A DNA stretch of 64,000 nucleotides from Anaerohabitans sp964387285 (GCA_964387285.1 CAYLWO010000015.1:1-64000), one strand, 5' to 3'; positions 31,759 to 41,326 are shown, numbered from the stretch's first letter. The notes: generated by a model not told the origin, from the letters alone. Numbers and translations are program-made.

Positions 31759-32850
31759 ATGACAAGAATCTGTTATATCATTTCCGGCCTGCGTTACGGC
31801 GGCGCCGAAAAATTGCTTTTTTATACGTGCCGTTCTCTGTCCCGGCGTCACGCCGTCGATATTGATATCATCTGCCTGGATCCGGTTGTTGAACTGGCGC
31901 CGAGTTTTACCGGGATAGGAGTGCCGGTGCTGGCACTGAAAAAGAATTTTTTAAGCCTGATAAAATTGATTACATTAATTGCGAGCAAACGGTATGAAAT
32001 CATTCATACGCATCTCATACATGCAGATACGCTGGGCAGAATAGCGGCATTGTGTTGTCGTTCTTTTTATCACATGCGTATTTTTTCCACCACGCACGAT
32101 AACTACTGGTTTCGTCACGATCGTTCTCTTATCGGCAAACTGGTGCGTAGTGGAGAACGCTGGCTGGCGCGGCGCAAAGATTCATGGATATTGCCTGTTT
32201 CCGAAACCATTAAACAGACTCTGATGAATCATGAACGGATTCCGGCAGAAAAAATAATTCCTCTGTTCAATGCGGTGGAAATTCCGGCATGTGCGGTAAA
32301 GCGTAAAAAAGAAACGGACCAGGGATTGCGATGTTTGTTTATCGGACGATTCATCCATGAAAAAAACATACCCTGTTTACTCAAAGCTATGGCGCTGCTC
32401 GCCGATCCGAACATGACCTTGACCATGGCCGGCGACGGGCCATTGCGGGAGCCGGTTGAGCAGTGGATCAAGGAACTGGGTTTGCAGCAAAACGTACGCC
32501 TGGCTGGTACGGTGCGAGATACCGACGCGCTTTATCAGACACATGATGTGCTGATTTTGCCTTCCAGACTGGAAGGCATGCCCATGGTGATATTGGAAGC
32601 GTTCAGTTGGCAAATGCCTGTTATCGCAGCGGATATTCCCGGTATTCGCGAGCTGGTGGGGCAGGAGCGGGGTGTGTTGTTTACGCCTGATAATGTTTCG
32701 GCACTGGCCCAGGCCATTGGCTATGTGAACACTCATTATGAGCAGATGTCGGATCGAACCGACCATGCCCTGGCCTTTGTCCGGGAGCATCATTCCATGG
32801 AACGCTATGTGGATTCCCTGTATCGGCTTTATACGCAAGGCAAAACATGA
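31759..32850 (+). CDS. Glycosyltransferase family 4 (GT-B)
   Basis: A 363-residue group 1 glycosyltransferase. The N-terminal domain has the typical ISGLRYGGAEKLLF acceptor loop and IIHTHLIHADTLGRIAA. The C-terminal domain has LFIGRFIHEKNIPCLLKA, MAGDGPLREPVEQWI, HDVLILPSRLEGMPMVILEAFSWQMPVIA with the E-x7-E motif, and GIRELVGQERGVLF. The start lies one base after the upstream stop and the end overlaps the next gene by four bases, so it is translationally coupled at both ends. Confidence 0.9.
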   Translation: MTRICYIISGLRYGGAEKLLFYTCRSLSRRHAVDIDIICLDPVVELAPSFTGIGVPVLALKKNFLSLIKLITLIASKRYEIIHTHLIHADTLGRIAALCCRSFYHMRIFSTTHDNYWFRHDRSLIGKLVRSGERWLARRKDSWILPVSETIKQTLMNHERIPAEKIIPLFNAVEIPACAVKRKKETDQGLRCLFIGRFIHEKNIPCLLKAMALLADPNMTLTMAGDGPLREPVEQWIKELGLQQNVRLAGTVRDTDALYQTHDVLILPSRLEGMPMVILEAFSWQMPVIAADIPGIRELVGQERGVLFTPDNVSALAQAIGYVNTHYEQMSDRTDHALAFVREHHSMERYVDSLYRLYTQGKT

Positions 32851-34097
32851 CCATTTTCGTAAATAAATATATTAAACCCAATCTTCCCTTTATAGGCGTC
32901 CTGGCGCTGTTTTTTCTCGGCCTGGAATTCTCGCTGACGTTTATTTTTATTCTGTCCGGCGTGGTATTCCTTTTATTGCGCAACCATAATCGGGATTTCA
33001 AGATGTGGTTGTTGCTGGGTTTTGCGGTGCGGGTTGCCGTTGCTCTGCTGGATCATTATTATGGCCTGACTAATTACGAATGGGATGATTATTTTACCAT
33101 CGCCATGCAACTAAAAGCCAATTTGCTGCACGGTGTGCCGTTGTTCAACGGAGTTAAAGAATCGGTGCATGGCCTTGCTTATTCGGTCATCGGCGCATTC
33201 ATATATTATATATTCGGCGATTTTCAGATTCTCATGCGCATGGTCAATGCCTTTTTAGGCACACTGGTGGCGGATCGCGTTTACAGTCTGACCATGGAAT
33301 TGACCGGGGATAAACCATCGGCCAGGATAGCCGCACTGATTACCGTGTTCTTTCCGTCTTTTATTATGTTCTGCAGTTTGGATATGCGCGATGCCGTCAT
33401 TTTTTTTCTGACTGCTGAAATTCTTTATCGCATTGCCTTACTCATGCGGGACCGATCTGTTAAAAATTTAATTTTATTGTCCGCAGAAGCGGTGGCGTTG
33501 TATTTTCTTAGAACGCAATACCTGATTCTATTTACCGTGATTGCTTCGTTATATTGGTTTTTACGCAGCAATTTGTATAAAAATCCACTGCAACGCTATG
33601 CCTTGATTGCCTGCATCGTGTTGCTGGTATGGCTGGGATATCGCTACCTGCAAGATATGGGATTTTTTCCAGTATTGTTCAAATCAGTCAATGCGGATAT
33701 GGCCTGGCGTACAGCCGGCGGATCAGCGTATATGGTTGGCGTGAACTATGAGACCTGGTGGGATGTTTTTCGCTGGATGCCGTTACGCATGATCCATTTT
33801 GCCCTGGGACCCTTTCCCTGGACCGTCAATAATTCGTTCATGTTGCTGGCCTGCATCGAATCCCAGGTTTTGGTGGTGATCCTATTGCTGGCGTTTACCA
33901 AAGATGCACGTCGTTTGTACAACCACCATGCGCGTCTTTATCTTTTTTTATTTCTGTTTGCCATAATGGGCCTGGTCAGCTCTGCAGTCATCGATTCCAA
34001 TTACGGCACGGCCATGCGCCACAAGATGAACTTTATTTTCATTGTGTTTGTTTTTGCTTCGGCCTACATTAAAAACGTGCGCATCAGAATCGAGTAA
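32847..34097 (+). CDS. Multi-pass membrane protein, GT-C-like or polymerase
   Basis: A 416-residue membrane protein with about ten hydrophobic segments. The first large loop has LTNYEWDDYFTIAMQLKANLLHGVPLF, an acidic motif as in GT-C (ArnT/PMT-like) enzymes. DMRDAVIFF and KDARRLYNHH follow in later loops. In this position, between glycosyltransferases and after the flippase, it could be either a lipid-linked sugar transferase or the Wzy repeat-unit polymerase, which also is a polytopic protein of this size. I favour GT-C because of the acidic loop. It overlaps the upstream gene by four bases. Confidence 0.65.
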   Translation: MTIFVNKYIKPNLPFIGVLALFFLGLEFSLTFIFILSGVVFLLLRNHNRDFKMWLLLGFAVRVAVALLDHYYGLTNYEWDDYFTIAMQLKANLLHGVPLFNGVKESVHGLAYSVIGAFIYYIFGDFQILMRMVNAFLGTLVADRVYSLTMELTGDKPSARIAALITVFFPSFIMFCSLDMRDAVIFFLTAEILYRIALLMRDRSVKNLILLSAEAVALYFLRTQYLILFTVIASLYWFLRSNLYKNPLQRYALIACIVLLVWLGYRYLQDMGFFPVLFKSVNADMAWRTAGGSAYMVGVNYETWWDVFRWMPLRMIHFALGPFPWTVNNSFMLLACIESQVLVVILLLAFTKDARRLYNHHARLYLFLFLFAIMGLVSSAVIDSNYGTAMRHKMNFIFIVFVFASAYIKNVRIRIE

Positions 34098-34105
34098 GCA
34101 ACAGT

Positions 34106-35170
34106 ATGAAGCACACATCTGTTACGGTTCATATTGGCGGCGATCATTATTTCATGACTTTTCTATACGAGGGACTCTTGCGTCTACAACGGCAGCAGGG
34201 CTTGACGGTTCGTCTGGTTCGATCTTTTAAGGCAAGAGATTCTCAGCGCAGTCATAATTTGATTCTCTCGCTCGACATAAAACGCAGGGAGCAACACCGG
34301 CGGATATGTTTCGATTTGGCCGATAATCCAAACCAGTTTTCCATGTCGGCTCTGAATGAACACGAACTTTATTTCAAGCGCAGTTATCTGGCATCCGCTG
34401 GCCGGCAGTTGAGCCCGGAATGTAAAGTACGGCCATGGGGTCCTATGTTTTCCTGTCGCTATGGCACTATGGTCCAGGCAATGGCAAACATCATTTGCAG
34501 CCTGGCCAATGCACAGGAATCTGTCACTCTGCAACACAAACTCGGCCAATTCTACAACTATATAAAGCTGACTAGTCTTGATGAATATGAAAAAATCGCT
34601 CAGCAAGCCCATGACGGACGTGTGCTGTTTCAAACCAGAGCCTGGCACAGCGGCAATTATCAGAACTGGCGGGAAATCAATGAATCGCGGGTCGGTGTTA
34701 TTCGCGCGCTAAAAAGACAGTTCGGCAAACGATTTGTCGGCGGATTCATCCCTGACGCTACAAGCCAAAAGTACTATGCCGACGCGTTGAGTTCGTTCCC
34801 ATCCTCCCGGCGGCGTTATCTGGCCCTGATTCGTCAGGCACAGGTCTGCGTCTATACCCGCGGATTGTTTGATTCACCTGCTTTCAAGCTGGCCGAATAC
34901 CTGGCTGCCGGTCGATGCATTGTGGCAGAACCTATTCTGGTTAATTTTACCGCGCCCTTGCAGGAGGGGCGGCATTATCTGTCTTTTACTGATCCGGACC
35001 AGTGCGTACAGCGCTGCGAGATGTTGTTGCAAAATCAGACCATGGCACAAGAGATGATGAAAAACAATGCACAATACTATGCAAACCATGTAGACCCTTC
35101 CCGGCAAATGAGTAGAGCCATTGAATTGGCATTAGGCAACGATACGGAGAACCATGAAACGGCCATTTAA
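34106..35170 (+). CDS. Putative GT-B glycosyltransferase, divergent
   Basis: A 354-residue soluble protein that I cannot assign to a named family. The N terminus (HTSVTVHIGGDHYFMTFLYEG) and a long middle part are unusual. The C-terminal third shows the donor-site features of GT-B enzymes: VCVYTRGLFDSPAFKLAEYLAAGRCIVAEP, then LQEGRHYLSFTDPDQCVQRCEMLLQN. This resembles distant glycosyltransferase group 1 or 'glycosyltransferase-like' proteins of capsule loci. Many positively charged residues lie in the first 60 positions. It overlaps the next gene by 17 bases, so it is in the operon. Confidence 0.55.
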   Translation: MKHTSVTVHIGGDHYFMTFLYEGLLRLQRQQGLTVRLVRSFKARDSQRSHNLILSLDIKRREQHRRICFDLADNPNQFSMSALNEHELYFKRSYLASAGRQLSPECKVRPWGPMFSCRYGTMVQAMANIICSLANAQESVTLQHKLGQFYNYIKLTSLDEYEKIAQQAHDGRVLFQTRAWHSGNYQNWREINESRVGVIRALKRQFGKRFVGGFIPDATSQKYYADALSSFPSSRRRYLALIRQAQVCVYTRGLFDSPAFKLAEYLAAGRCIVAEPILVNFTAPLQEGRHYLSFTDPDQCVQRCEMLLQNQTMAQEMMKNNAQYYANHVDPSRQMSRAIELALGNDTENHETAI

Positions 35171-36305
35171 AATCTGTCATATTCAACTATTGCCGCTTTT
35201 ATCGGGCGTACAACGCTCCATGCTCGAAATTTTGCAACGACTGGACCGTGATGTATATGAACTGTCGGTCATTTGTAAAGAAGATGGCGATCTGACCGCC
35301 GAATTGCGGCGATTGAACATTCGCTATCACATCATACCCAGCCTGCAGCGCGAAATCCATCTTTTACGCGACGCCCGGGCTCTGCTGCAATTCTACCGGA
35401 TTTTCAAACGCGAGAGATACGATCTGATTCACACCCATTCCTCCAAAACCGGATTACTGGGACGCGTGGCCGGCTGGCTGGCCGGCGTACCGCATATATT
35501 TCACACAGTTCATGGCCTGCCGTTTCATGAATTTTCACCGCGCGGCCACAAGAGAGTGTATACGTTATTTGAGCGCATAGCCGGCAAACTTTCTGATCGC
35601 ATTATTTTCGTCAACAACGAAGAGCGCAACTATGCGGTTGATCACCGCATATTACGGCCGGATCAGGTGTGCACCATCTACAACGGCGTGAATCTCGCCT
35701 ATATCCATCAGCTCAAGCAGCCGGAACTGCGGCAACAATTCCGGGAACGATATCATATTCCTCAGGATGCATTTGTAGCCGCTTTTGTGGGACGACTATG
35801 GGAGCAAAAAGATCCGGAAACACTGGCCGGCATTGTTGCCGCCTGCAGCGATCTGCCTATCTATTTTCTCATCGTCGGCGATGGTCCTTATCTGCCGCGT
35901 TTTCAGAGCGTATTTAGCCGGCAACCCCGGGTCATCCTGACCGGGTGGCTGGCTGATTGCATGCAGATGTATCCGGCCATTGATCTGTTACTGCTCCCCT
36001 CGCTCTGGGAAGGATTGTCGGTCACCTTGATCGAAGCCATGGCATTCGGCAAACCGTTGGTCGCCAGCAACATCAAGGGCAATCGGGAATGCGTCATACA
36101 CGGCGATAACGGCTATCTGTGCACGCCGCAACAACCCCAGGAGTTTAAGAAAGCCATAGAAAAATTGTCCATTGATAAAGCATTATACGAGAGCATGTCA
36201 CAACGTTGTCTGCGTTATGCGCAGCGCTTGTTCGATATTGAACGGAACAGCAGACAACTGGTGACGCTTTACGAGGAACGGCTGGGTCATGACCGAAGCA
36301 AATAG
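35154..36305 (+). CDS. Glycosyltransferase family 4 (GT-B)
   Basis: A 383-residue group 1 glycosyltransferase. The N-terminal domain has LLPLLSGVQRSMLEIL and DLIHTHSSKTGLLGRVAGWLAGVPHIFHTVHGLPFH. The C-terminal domain has AFVGRLWEQKDPETLAGI, IVGDGPYLPRF, DLLLLPSLWEGLSVTLIEAMAFGKPLVASNIKGNRE with the E-x7-E motif, and NGYLC. The IHTHSSKTGLLGR motif also occurs, in related form, in the gene at 39057, so the two are likely paralogues. It overlaps both neighbours by 17 bases. Confidence 0.9.
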   Translation: MKRPFKICHIQLLPLLSGVQRSMLEILQRLDRDVYELSVICKEDGDLTAELRRLNIRYHIIPSLQREIHLLRDARALLQFYRIFKRERYDLIHTHSSKTGLLGRVAGWLAGVPHIFHTVHGLPFHEFSPRGHKRVYTLFERIAGKLSDRIIFVNNEERNYAVDHRILRPDQVCTIYNGVNLAYIHQLKQPELRQQFRERYHIPQDAFVAAFVGRLWEQKDPETLAGIVAACSDLPIYFLIVGDGPYLPRFQSVFSRQPRVILTGWLADCMQMYPAIDLLLLPSLWEGLSVTLIEAMAFGKPLVASNIKGNRECVIHGDNGYLCTPQQPQEFKKAIEKLSIDKALYESMSQRCLRYAQRLFDIERNSRQLVTLYEERLGHDRSK

Positions 36306-37221
36306 CAGACTGGCCGTCATCCTGGTAGGCTGGAACACGCGAGCATATCTGGAAAAATGCCTTGACTCGCTCTATCGTCATTATCACAATCCGGACAGCG
36401 AGGTTTGGGTGGTGGATAATCATTCCAGTGACGACAGCGTCGCTATGGTATGTGCAAAATTTCCGCAGGTGCATTTGCTCGTTAATAAAGAGAATGTCGG
36501 TTTTGCTCGCGCCTGCAATCAGGCCATTGTCAATGCACATGCCGAATATTTTTTGCTGTTGAACAGTGATTGCGAATTACAGGATAATTTTATTGATCCG
36601 GTGCTGCAAGTCATGGCGCGAGAAGAGGGTGTTGGTGTGGCTGGTGCTGTTCTATTGCATGCCAACGGCAGGATCCAACACAGCGGCGGTAGATTGCTCA
36701 CCAGTAAACGAATTTTTTTTGAGCAACTTTTTTTTCGCTCTGCGCCGGTCTTTGCCGAAACACGAGAGGAATTTGAGAAACGTAATAACGCAAAGGCTTT
36801 TATTAACGTCGAATTCGTCAGTGGCGCCTGTCTGTTTATAAAAAGATCGGTTATTAACAAAATCGGCTTGCTGCGGGAAGATTTTTTCATGTATGGCGAG
36901 GATGTCGAGTTTTCCCTGCGTGCACAAAAAAACGGTTATGCCACGGTGGTGGTCACGAATGCGTTTGTTGTTCACCATAAATGCAAGAGCACAAACAAGA
37001 ATCTACTACAGGCATTGCGTCATGGCTTGATTAACAATACCCTGATCGTAGCCGAATTGCAGGGAACAGGCGCTGCCATGTTAATATTGCTGTGGTACTT
37101 TATCGGCGGCTGGTTGCGTTTTTTTCTGGCTCTTTTTCGTCCAGGCGTCAGCGCCCGGGACTGGTTCAAGCTGCTGATGAGCTATCACAAGATTGTGCGG
37201 GCGGTTGTAAAAAAAATATGA
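36289..37221 (+). CDS. Glycosyltransferase family 2 (rhamnosyltransferase-like)
   Basis: A 310-residue GT-A protein. Motifs: AVILVGWNTRAYLEKCLDSL, EVWVVDNHSSDDSVAMV, NVGFARACNQAI, FLLLNSDCEL (the DxD-like metal site as N-S-D), and GACLFIKRSVINKIGLLREDFFMYGEDVEFSLRAQKNG. This is the pattern of WbbL-type rhamnosyltransferases. A hydrophobic C-terminal segment (MLILLWYFIGGWLRFFLALF) may hold it at the inner membrane. It overlaps the next gene by four bases (ATGA). Confidence 0.9.
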   Translation: MTEANSRLAVILVGWNTRAYLEKCLDSLYRHYHNPDSEVWVVDNHSSDDSVAMVCAKFPQVHLLVNKENVGFARACNQAIVNAHAEYFLLLNSDCELQDNFIDPVLQVMAREEGVGVAGAVLLHANGRIQHSGGRLLTSKRIFFEQLFFRSAPVFAETREEFEKRNNAKAFINVEFVSGACLFIKRSVINKIGLLREDFFMYGEDVEFSLRAQKNGYATVVVTNAFVVHHKCKSTNKNLLQALRHGLINNTLIVAELQGTGAAMLILLWYFIGGWLRFFLALFRPGVSARDWFKLLMSYHKIVRAVVKKI

Positions 37222-37880
37222 AACAAGCATGGATAAATTATCTTAAACCGCCGGCGCCCTGTTTGAACCGCACCACAAACAGGATGCGTCAGATCATCGA
37301 ACATCATTTGCACACCGGCAACCAACCCTTGTTGGACCTGGGCAGCAGCGGCAGAAAATGGCACAGCCGGATGATTTCTCTTGATCTGTTTAAAAACGGA
37401 CAGGTGGATATTGTCGCGGATGCAGCGCATTTACCATTTAAACAAAAATGTTTTGGATTTATTTTATGTACAGCGGTACTGGAGCATGTGCAGGACCTGA
37501 CAGCGACCGTAGAAGAGATACGGCGATGTTTATGTGAAGGTGGAGAAATTTTTATCGATATGCCTTTTTTACAACCGTTTCATGCAGACCCAATGGATTA
37601 TCGACGCTACACCCTGACCGGATTGCATCAGCTGTTTAATGAATATCACTGTCTGGAGAGCGGCGCATCCGTTGGTCCGTTCTCCGGCATAGCCATGATT
37701 TTGCGCAAAATCGCTGCCGCTGGTTGCGGTGAAGGTAAAACGGCCCTGGCGGCAGAAGCGATAGCCGGCTGGTTGACTTTTTGGGTAAAGTATTTTGATT
37801 TGCTTTTGCCCAAGACAAGAGCTATGCATAAGGTGGCATCAGGATTATATTTTTATGGCAGGATTATTGCAATATTTTAG
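37218..37880 (+). CDS. SAM-dependent methyltransferase (type 11)
   Basis: A 220-residue protein with a class I methyltransferase fold: motif I LLDLGSSGRKWHSRMISLD, then DIVADAAHLPFKQKCFGFILCTAVLEHVQDLTATVEEI and CLCEGGEIFIDMPFLQPFHADPMDYRRYT. The ATG at 37218 overlaps the previous stop; a longer frame to 37092 is inside that gene. It is the second methyltransferase of this operon and probably acts on the glycan or on a sugar nucleotide. Motif I reads D-L-G-S-S-G rather than the usual D-x-G-x-G, as in some members of the group. Confidence 0.8.
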   Translation: MKQAWINYLKPPAPCLNRTTNRMRQIIEHHLHTGNQPLLDLGSSGRKWHSRMISLDLFKNGQVDIVADAAHLPFKQKCFGFILCTAVLEHVQDLTATVEEIRRCLCEGGEIFIDMPFLQPFHADPMDYRRYTLTGLHQLFNEYHCLESGASVGPFSGIAMILRKIAAAGCGEGKTALAAEAIAGWLTFWVKYFDLLLPKTRAMHKVASGLYFYGRIIAIF

Positions 37881-37926
37881 CTCAACATATTATAGCCGTC
37901 GGCAACACACGCCGGACAAGCAGGAA

Positions 37927-39069
37927 ATGGCCGGGAATCCGGTCCGGATGCGTGCCGATGCGACTCAAACCGTTACAGTCCTGTATGTCATAAACGATCT
38001 TGGCATTGGCGGCGCGCAGCGTATTGTGGCAGAACTGGCGAAAAGAATTGATTATGCTCGTTTTCGTCCAATTGTCCTCAACCTCGGTTTTAGCAGCGGC
38101 GATGAAATTGAAAAGGAGCTTAAAAAGGCCGGAGTGGTCGTTGTACGAGCTTCAAATATTTTAATTTTTGATATTACAAATATTTATACTATATTTAGCA
38201 CTATTCGTAACTTTAATGTTTCAATTGTTCATTCTCATCTGTTTCGCGCGAATCTGATCAGTTCGTTGGCTGCACGCGTTGCTGGAATCAAGCGGGTGGT
38301 TTCAACAGAGCATAACACCACCACCTTTACCACGCGTCCCTGGTGGTACAAACAGGCAAGCAGAGTGTATCTGCATCGCAATCGTTTTCATCTGGCAGTT
38401 TCTCGGGCTGTTGCCGCTGCTATTGCCTCCCTGGACCAGGATGTGGCGCATAAAACCAGAGTAATTTATAACGGCATTGACCTGACGACATTTGCTCCAG
38501 AACGATACACACATTCTGACGTGAAACACTCCAGGCCTGATCGGTTTACAGTCGGCGCATTATTGCGACCAGACCCGCGCAAAGGCTTTGCGGTTTTGCA
38601 GGCGTGCAGTCAAGAGATGCAGCAGTCCGATCCAGGCATTGACTTTGTCATGGGCTATCGAGAAAAAAGATTGTTTGGAAAAAAAGCCGATAGCTTTACC
38701 TGGATTGCCATGCAGGCCGGTGCAGAAGGAACAGCTCGGTATCTGCTGCAGCTGGATCTTTTTGTTCTGCCTTCTTTGGAAGAAGGATTGGGAATAGCCG
38801 CCCTGGAAGCCATGGCCATGGGTATAGCGGTCATCGCTTCGGATGTCGGCGGTCTGGCCGAGGTGATCACCCATGAAGAGAACGGATTGCTGGTTCAGGC
38901 CGGCGATGTGCAGGCGTTGAAACAAGCGATCCGGCGATTGCAGGCTGATGAAGCGTTACGCCATCGATTAGCTGATGCGGGACAAAAGCGCGTGCGGGAA
39001 AAATTCGGCGTTGACGAAATGATAAGAGCGTATGAAAAGGTTTATGAGGAGTTGCTATGGGCCTCATGA
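37927..39069 (+). CDS. Glycosyltransferase family 4 (GT-B)
   Basis: A group 1 glycosyltransferase of about 380 residues. VLYVINDLGIGGAQRIVAELAKRI gives the N-terminal acceptor loop; VSIVHSHLFRANLISSLAARVAGIKRVVSTEHN follows. The C-terminal domain has VGALLRPDPRKGFAVL, LDLFVLPSLEEGLGIAALEAMAMGIAVIASDVGGLAEVI with the E-x7-E motif and NGLLV. The start is uncertain (37855, 37927 or 37948 are possible); 37927 gives a normal length. An AT-rich patch around 38150-38240 encodes ILIFDITNIYTIFSTI. It overlaps the next gene by 13 bases. Confidence 0.87.
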   Translation: MAGNPVRMRADATQTVTVLYVINDLGIGGAQRIVAELAKRIDYARFRPIVLNLGFSSGDEIEKELKKAGVVVVRASNILIFDITNIYTIFSTIRNFNVSIVHSHLFRANLISSLAARVAGIKRVVSTEHNTTTFTTRPWWYKQASRVYLHRNRFHLAVSRAVAAAIASLDQDVAHKTRVIYNGIDLTTFAPERYTHSDVKHSRPDRFTVGALLRPDPRKGFAVLQACSQEMQQSDPGIDFVMGYREKRLFGKKADSFTWIAMQAGAEGTARYLLQLDLFVLPSLEEGLGIAALEAMAMGIAVIASDVGGLAEVITHEENGLLVQAGDVQALKQAIRRLQADEALRHRLADAGQKRVREKFGVDEMIRAYEKVYEELLWAS

Positions 39070-40253
39070 AACCCAGAATACGCGTCCTGCATGTCATTAC
39101 CCGTCTGGTAGCCGGCGGCGCTGATGAAAATACCCTGGCCACGGTTGAGGGATTGGACAAATCCCGTTACGAGGTGGATCTGATCGTCGGCGGTCAATCG
39201 GATTTTGATTTTGCTGCACAGATTCGCAGCTGTCGTTTGATCACCTTGCCCGAGTTAGTGCGCGATCCGGCATTGTTGCAAGATATCAAAGCCTTTATAA
39301 AATTATGCCGGATCATTCGCAAGGGACGTTATCACATTGTGCATACGCACACAGCCAAAGCAGGCATGTTGGGCAGACTGGCCGGATTTGCCTGCAACAC
39401 ACCGCTGGTGATTCATACATTGCACGGCAGTACGTTTCACGATTCTCTGCATCCGATTCGCAGCAGAATATACCGGTTGATGGAGCGTATGGCGGCTCGC
39501 GCCACCAGCCAGTTCGTCACGGTCGGCGATGATTTACGCGAAATTTATCTGGATGCGCGCATCGGTCAGGCAGATCGTTACGTGACCATTCGCAGCGGAT
39601 TTGATCTGGATCGCTTTCGACTTTCTCCGGCAGAGGTGGGGCAGCGAGGTAAAATGATGCGCGCCTCGTTAAACCTGACCGCAGACCAGCCGGTTATCGG
39701 CACAGCCGGAAGATTAGAGACGCGCAAGGGTCATATCTATTTTTTGCAGGCTGCGCAGCAAGTACTGCAGCAGTTTCCGCAGGCGATTTTTCTCATTGCC
39801 GGCGACGGCCCGTCCCGACGGGAACTGCTGAATCAGGCGCAGTCGTTGGGCATTGACAAGAGCGTATATTTTTTAGGTCATCGTTATGACATTGAAGACG
39901 TCATGGCCGCGATGGATGTGTTCCTGCTGACCTCTTTGTGGGAAGGATTGCCGCGCGTGCTGGTGCAGGCCGCGGCCCTGGGCAAACCCATTGTCAGTTT
40001 TGACATCGAAGGAGTTCGTGAAGTGGTGGTGGACGGCGAGAACGGCTATGTTCTGCCGTTGCGCGACGTCGATGGATTGACCCATTGCCTTGCCCGCTTG
40101 ATCGGCCGGCGACAGGAGGCGGAAAAAATGGGCGAATGCGGCCGTCGCATGGTGACCGCCGAATGGGATGTGACGAACATGGTGCAACGCATCTCTGATT
40201 TGTATCGGCATCTATTGATGCGCAAAGGAATTGATTTCGAACCTGTTACATAA
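39057..40253 (+). CDS. Glycosyltransferase family 4 (GT-B)
   Basis: A 398-residue group 1 glycosyltransferase. The N-terminal domain has RVLHVITRLVAGGADENTL and YHIVHTHTAKAGMLGRLAGFACNTPLVIHTLHGSTFHD. The C-terminal domain has IGTAGRLETRKGHIYFL, LIAGDGPSRRELL, DVFLLTSLWEGLPRVLVQAAALGKPIVSFDIEGVREVV and NGYVLP. GAGGAG upstream of the ATG supports the start. It is the last glycosyltransferase before the WecA-like gene, 14 bases upstream of it. Confidence 0.9.
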   Translation: MGLMKPRIRVLHVITRLVAGGADENTLATVEGLDKSRYEVDLIVGGQSDFDFAAQIRSCRLITLPELVRDPALLQDIKAFIKLCRIIRKGRYHIVHTHTAKAGMLGRLAGFACNTPLVIHTLHGSTFHDSLHPIRSRIYRLMERMAARATSQFVTVGDDLREIYLDARIGQADRYVTIRSGFDLDRFRLSPAEVGQRGKMMRASLNLTADQPVIGTAGRLETRKGHIYFLQAAQQVLQQFPQAIFLIAGDGPSRRELLNQAQSLGIDKSVYFLGHRYDIEDVMAAMDVFLLTSLWEGLPRVLVQAAALGKPIVSFDIEGVREVVVDGENGYVLPLRDVDGLTHCLARLIGRRQEAEKMGECGRRMVTAEWDVTNMVQRISDLYRHLLMRKGIDFEPVT

Positions 40254-40267
40254 AACCGGAACAGACT

Positions 40268-41260
40268 ATGACTATGTTTTTCTATCTCTTTCTCATGGCC
40301 ATTCCATTGATCATCGCTGTATTGTACACGCCGGTCATCCGACGTATTGCCTTACGGTTCGGCATCTTTGCCGTACCGAATCATCGCACCATGCATAACG
40401 GCCACGTACCCAAATTGGGCGGAGTTGCCATCTTTACCGCCTTTATCCTGGCTGTGGTGTTAACCGGAATGCTTTACCCTGAGCACCTGCTGCCTTTTCG
40501 ATCAGAGATCGTCAGCCTGCTGACAGGTGTTATTGTGCTGATGTGTTTGGGCGCTTTGGATGACAAATATGATTTGAACTGCAATCTCAAATTGACCGTT
40601 GAAATATTGGCGGCGACGCTGGCCGCGGCCAGCGGTTGGCGTTTGGACACCGCCATTATGCCCGGTTTCGAATTAGAGTTGGGTCTCTGGTCCTGGCCGC
40701 TGACGGTTTTATGGATCGTCGGCGTGACCAATGCCATTAATATGGTGGACGGCCTCGACGGACTGGCCGGCGGCATCACTCTGGTCATCTCCACGATAAC
40801 CATCGCCGTGGCCGCCCTGTACGGCAACACTTTGGCGTTATTGATCGCACCGTTGCTCATGGGCAGTGTGATCGGTTTTTTACGCTATAATGTGCATCCG
40901 GCGAGAATTTTTATGGGCGACTCGGGCAGCTTGCCGTTGGGATTTATTCTGGCTTGTCTGAGTCTGCAGGCGACCATGACGGTTCCGGGCAAAGCTGCGG
41001 TGGCGGTGCCGTTGTTGATGCTGGCCTTGCCGATTACCGATACGGTTCTGGCTATCACCCGCCGGCTACGGCGCGGCATTCATCCTTTTCACGCCGATCG
41101 GGAACACATCCATCATCGTTTGGTCAAAATGGGTTTAAGCCATAGCGGCGCAGCCATGTTCATGGTCGCCATGAGCGCCATTTTCGCCTTGTTGGCTTTT
41201 TTGATGGCGCAAGGCATGCTGGCCAATGTGAAATTTTTGGCAATTCTGTCATTGAAATAA
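40268..41260 (+). CDS. Polyprenyl-phosphate sugar-1-phosphate transferase (WecA/TagO-like)
   Basis: A 330-residue multi-pass membrane enzyme of the MraY/WecA family that starts glycan synthesis by moving a (typically GlcNAc-like) sugar-1-phosphate to undecaprenyl phosphate. Family motifs: LGALDDKYDLN (metal-binding Asp pair), NAINMVDGLDGLAGG, FMGDSGSLPLGF and the loop DREHIHHRLVKMGLS (HxHH-type). About ten helices are visible. It closes the glycosyltransferase operon and is followed by a strong hairpin. A second member of the same family lies at 48609. Confidence 0.92.
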   Translation: MTMFFYLFLMAIPLIIAVLYTPVIRRIALRFGIFAVPNHRTMHNGHVPKLGGVAIFTAFILAVVLTGMLYPEHLLPFRSEIVSLLTGVIVLMCLGALDDKYDLNCNLKLTVEILAATLAAASGWRLDTAIMPGFELELGLWSWPLTVLWIVGVTNAINMVDGLDGLAGGITLVISTITIAVAALYGNTLALLIAPLLMGSVIGFLRYNVHPARIFMGDSGSLPLGFILACLSLQATMTVPGKAAVAVPLLMLALPITDTVLAITRRLRRGIHPFHADREHIHHRLVKMGLSHSGAAMFMVAMSAIFALLAFLMAQGMLANVKFLAILSLK

Positions 41261-41286
41261 ATCTGCATTGAGCTGGTTGTATTCAT

Positions 41287-41326
41287 AGACCTCACAGGTT
41301 TGAAAAACCTGTGAGGTCTTTGTCTA
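41287..41326. terminator. Strong hairpin, probable terminator
   Basis: AGACCTCACAGGTTT (41287-41301) pairs perfectly with 41305-41319 over a 3-base loop and is followed by TTTGTCTAT. It ends the glycosyltransferase operon and could work in both directions. Confidence 0.7.
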
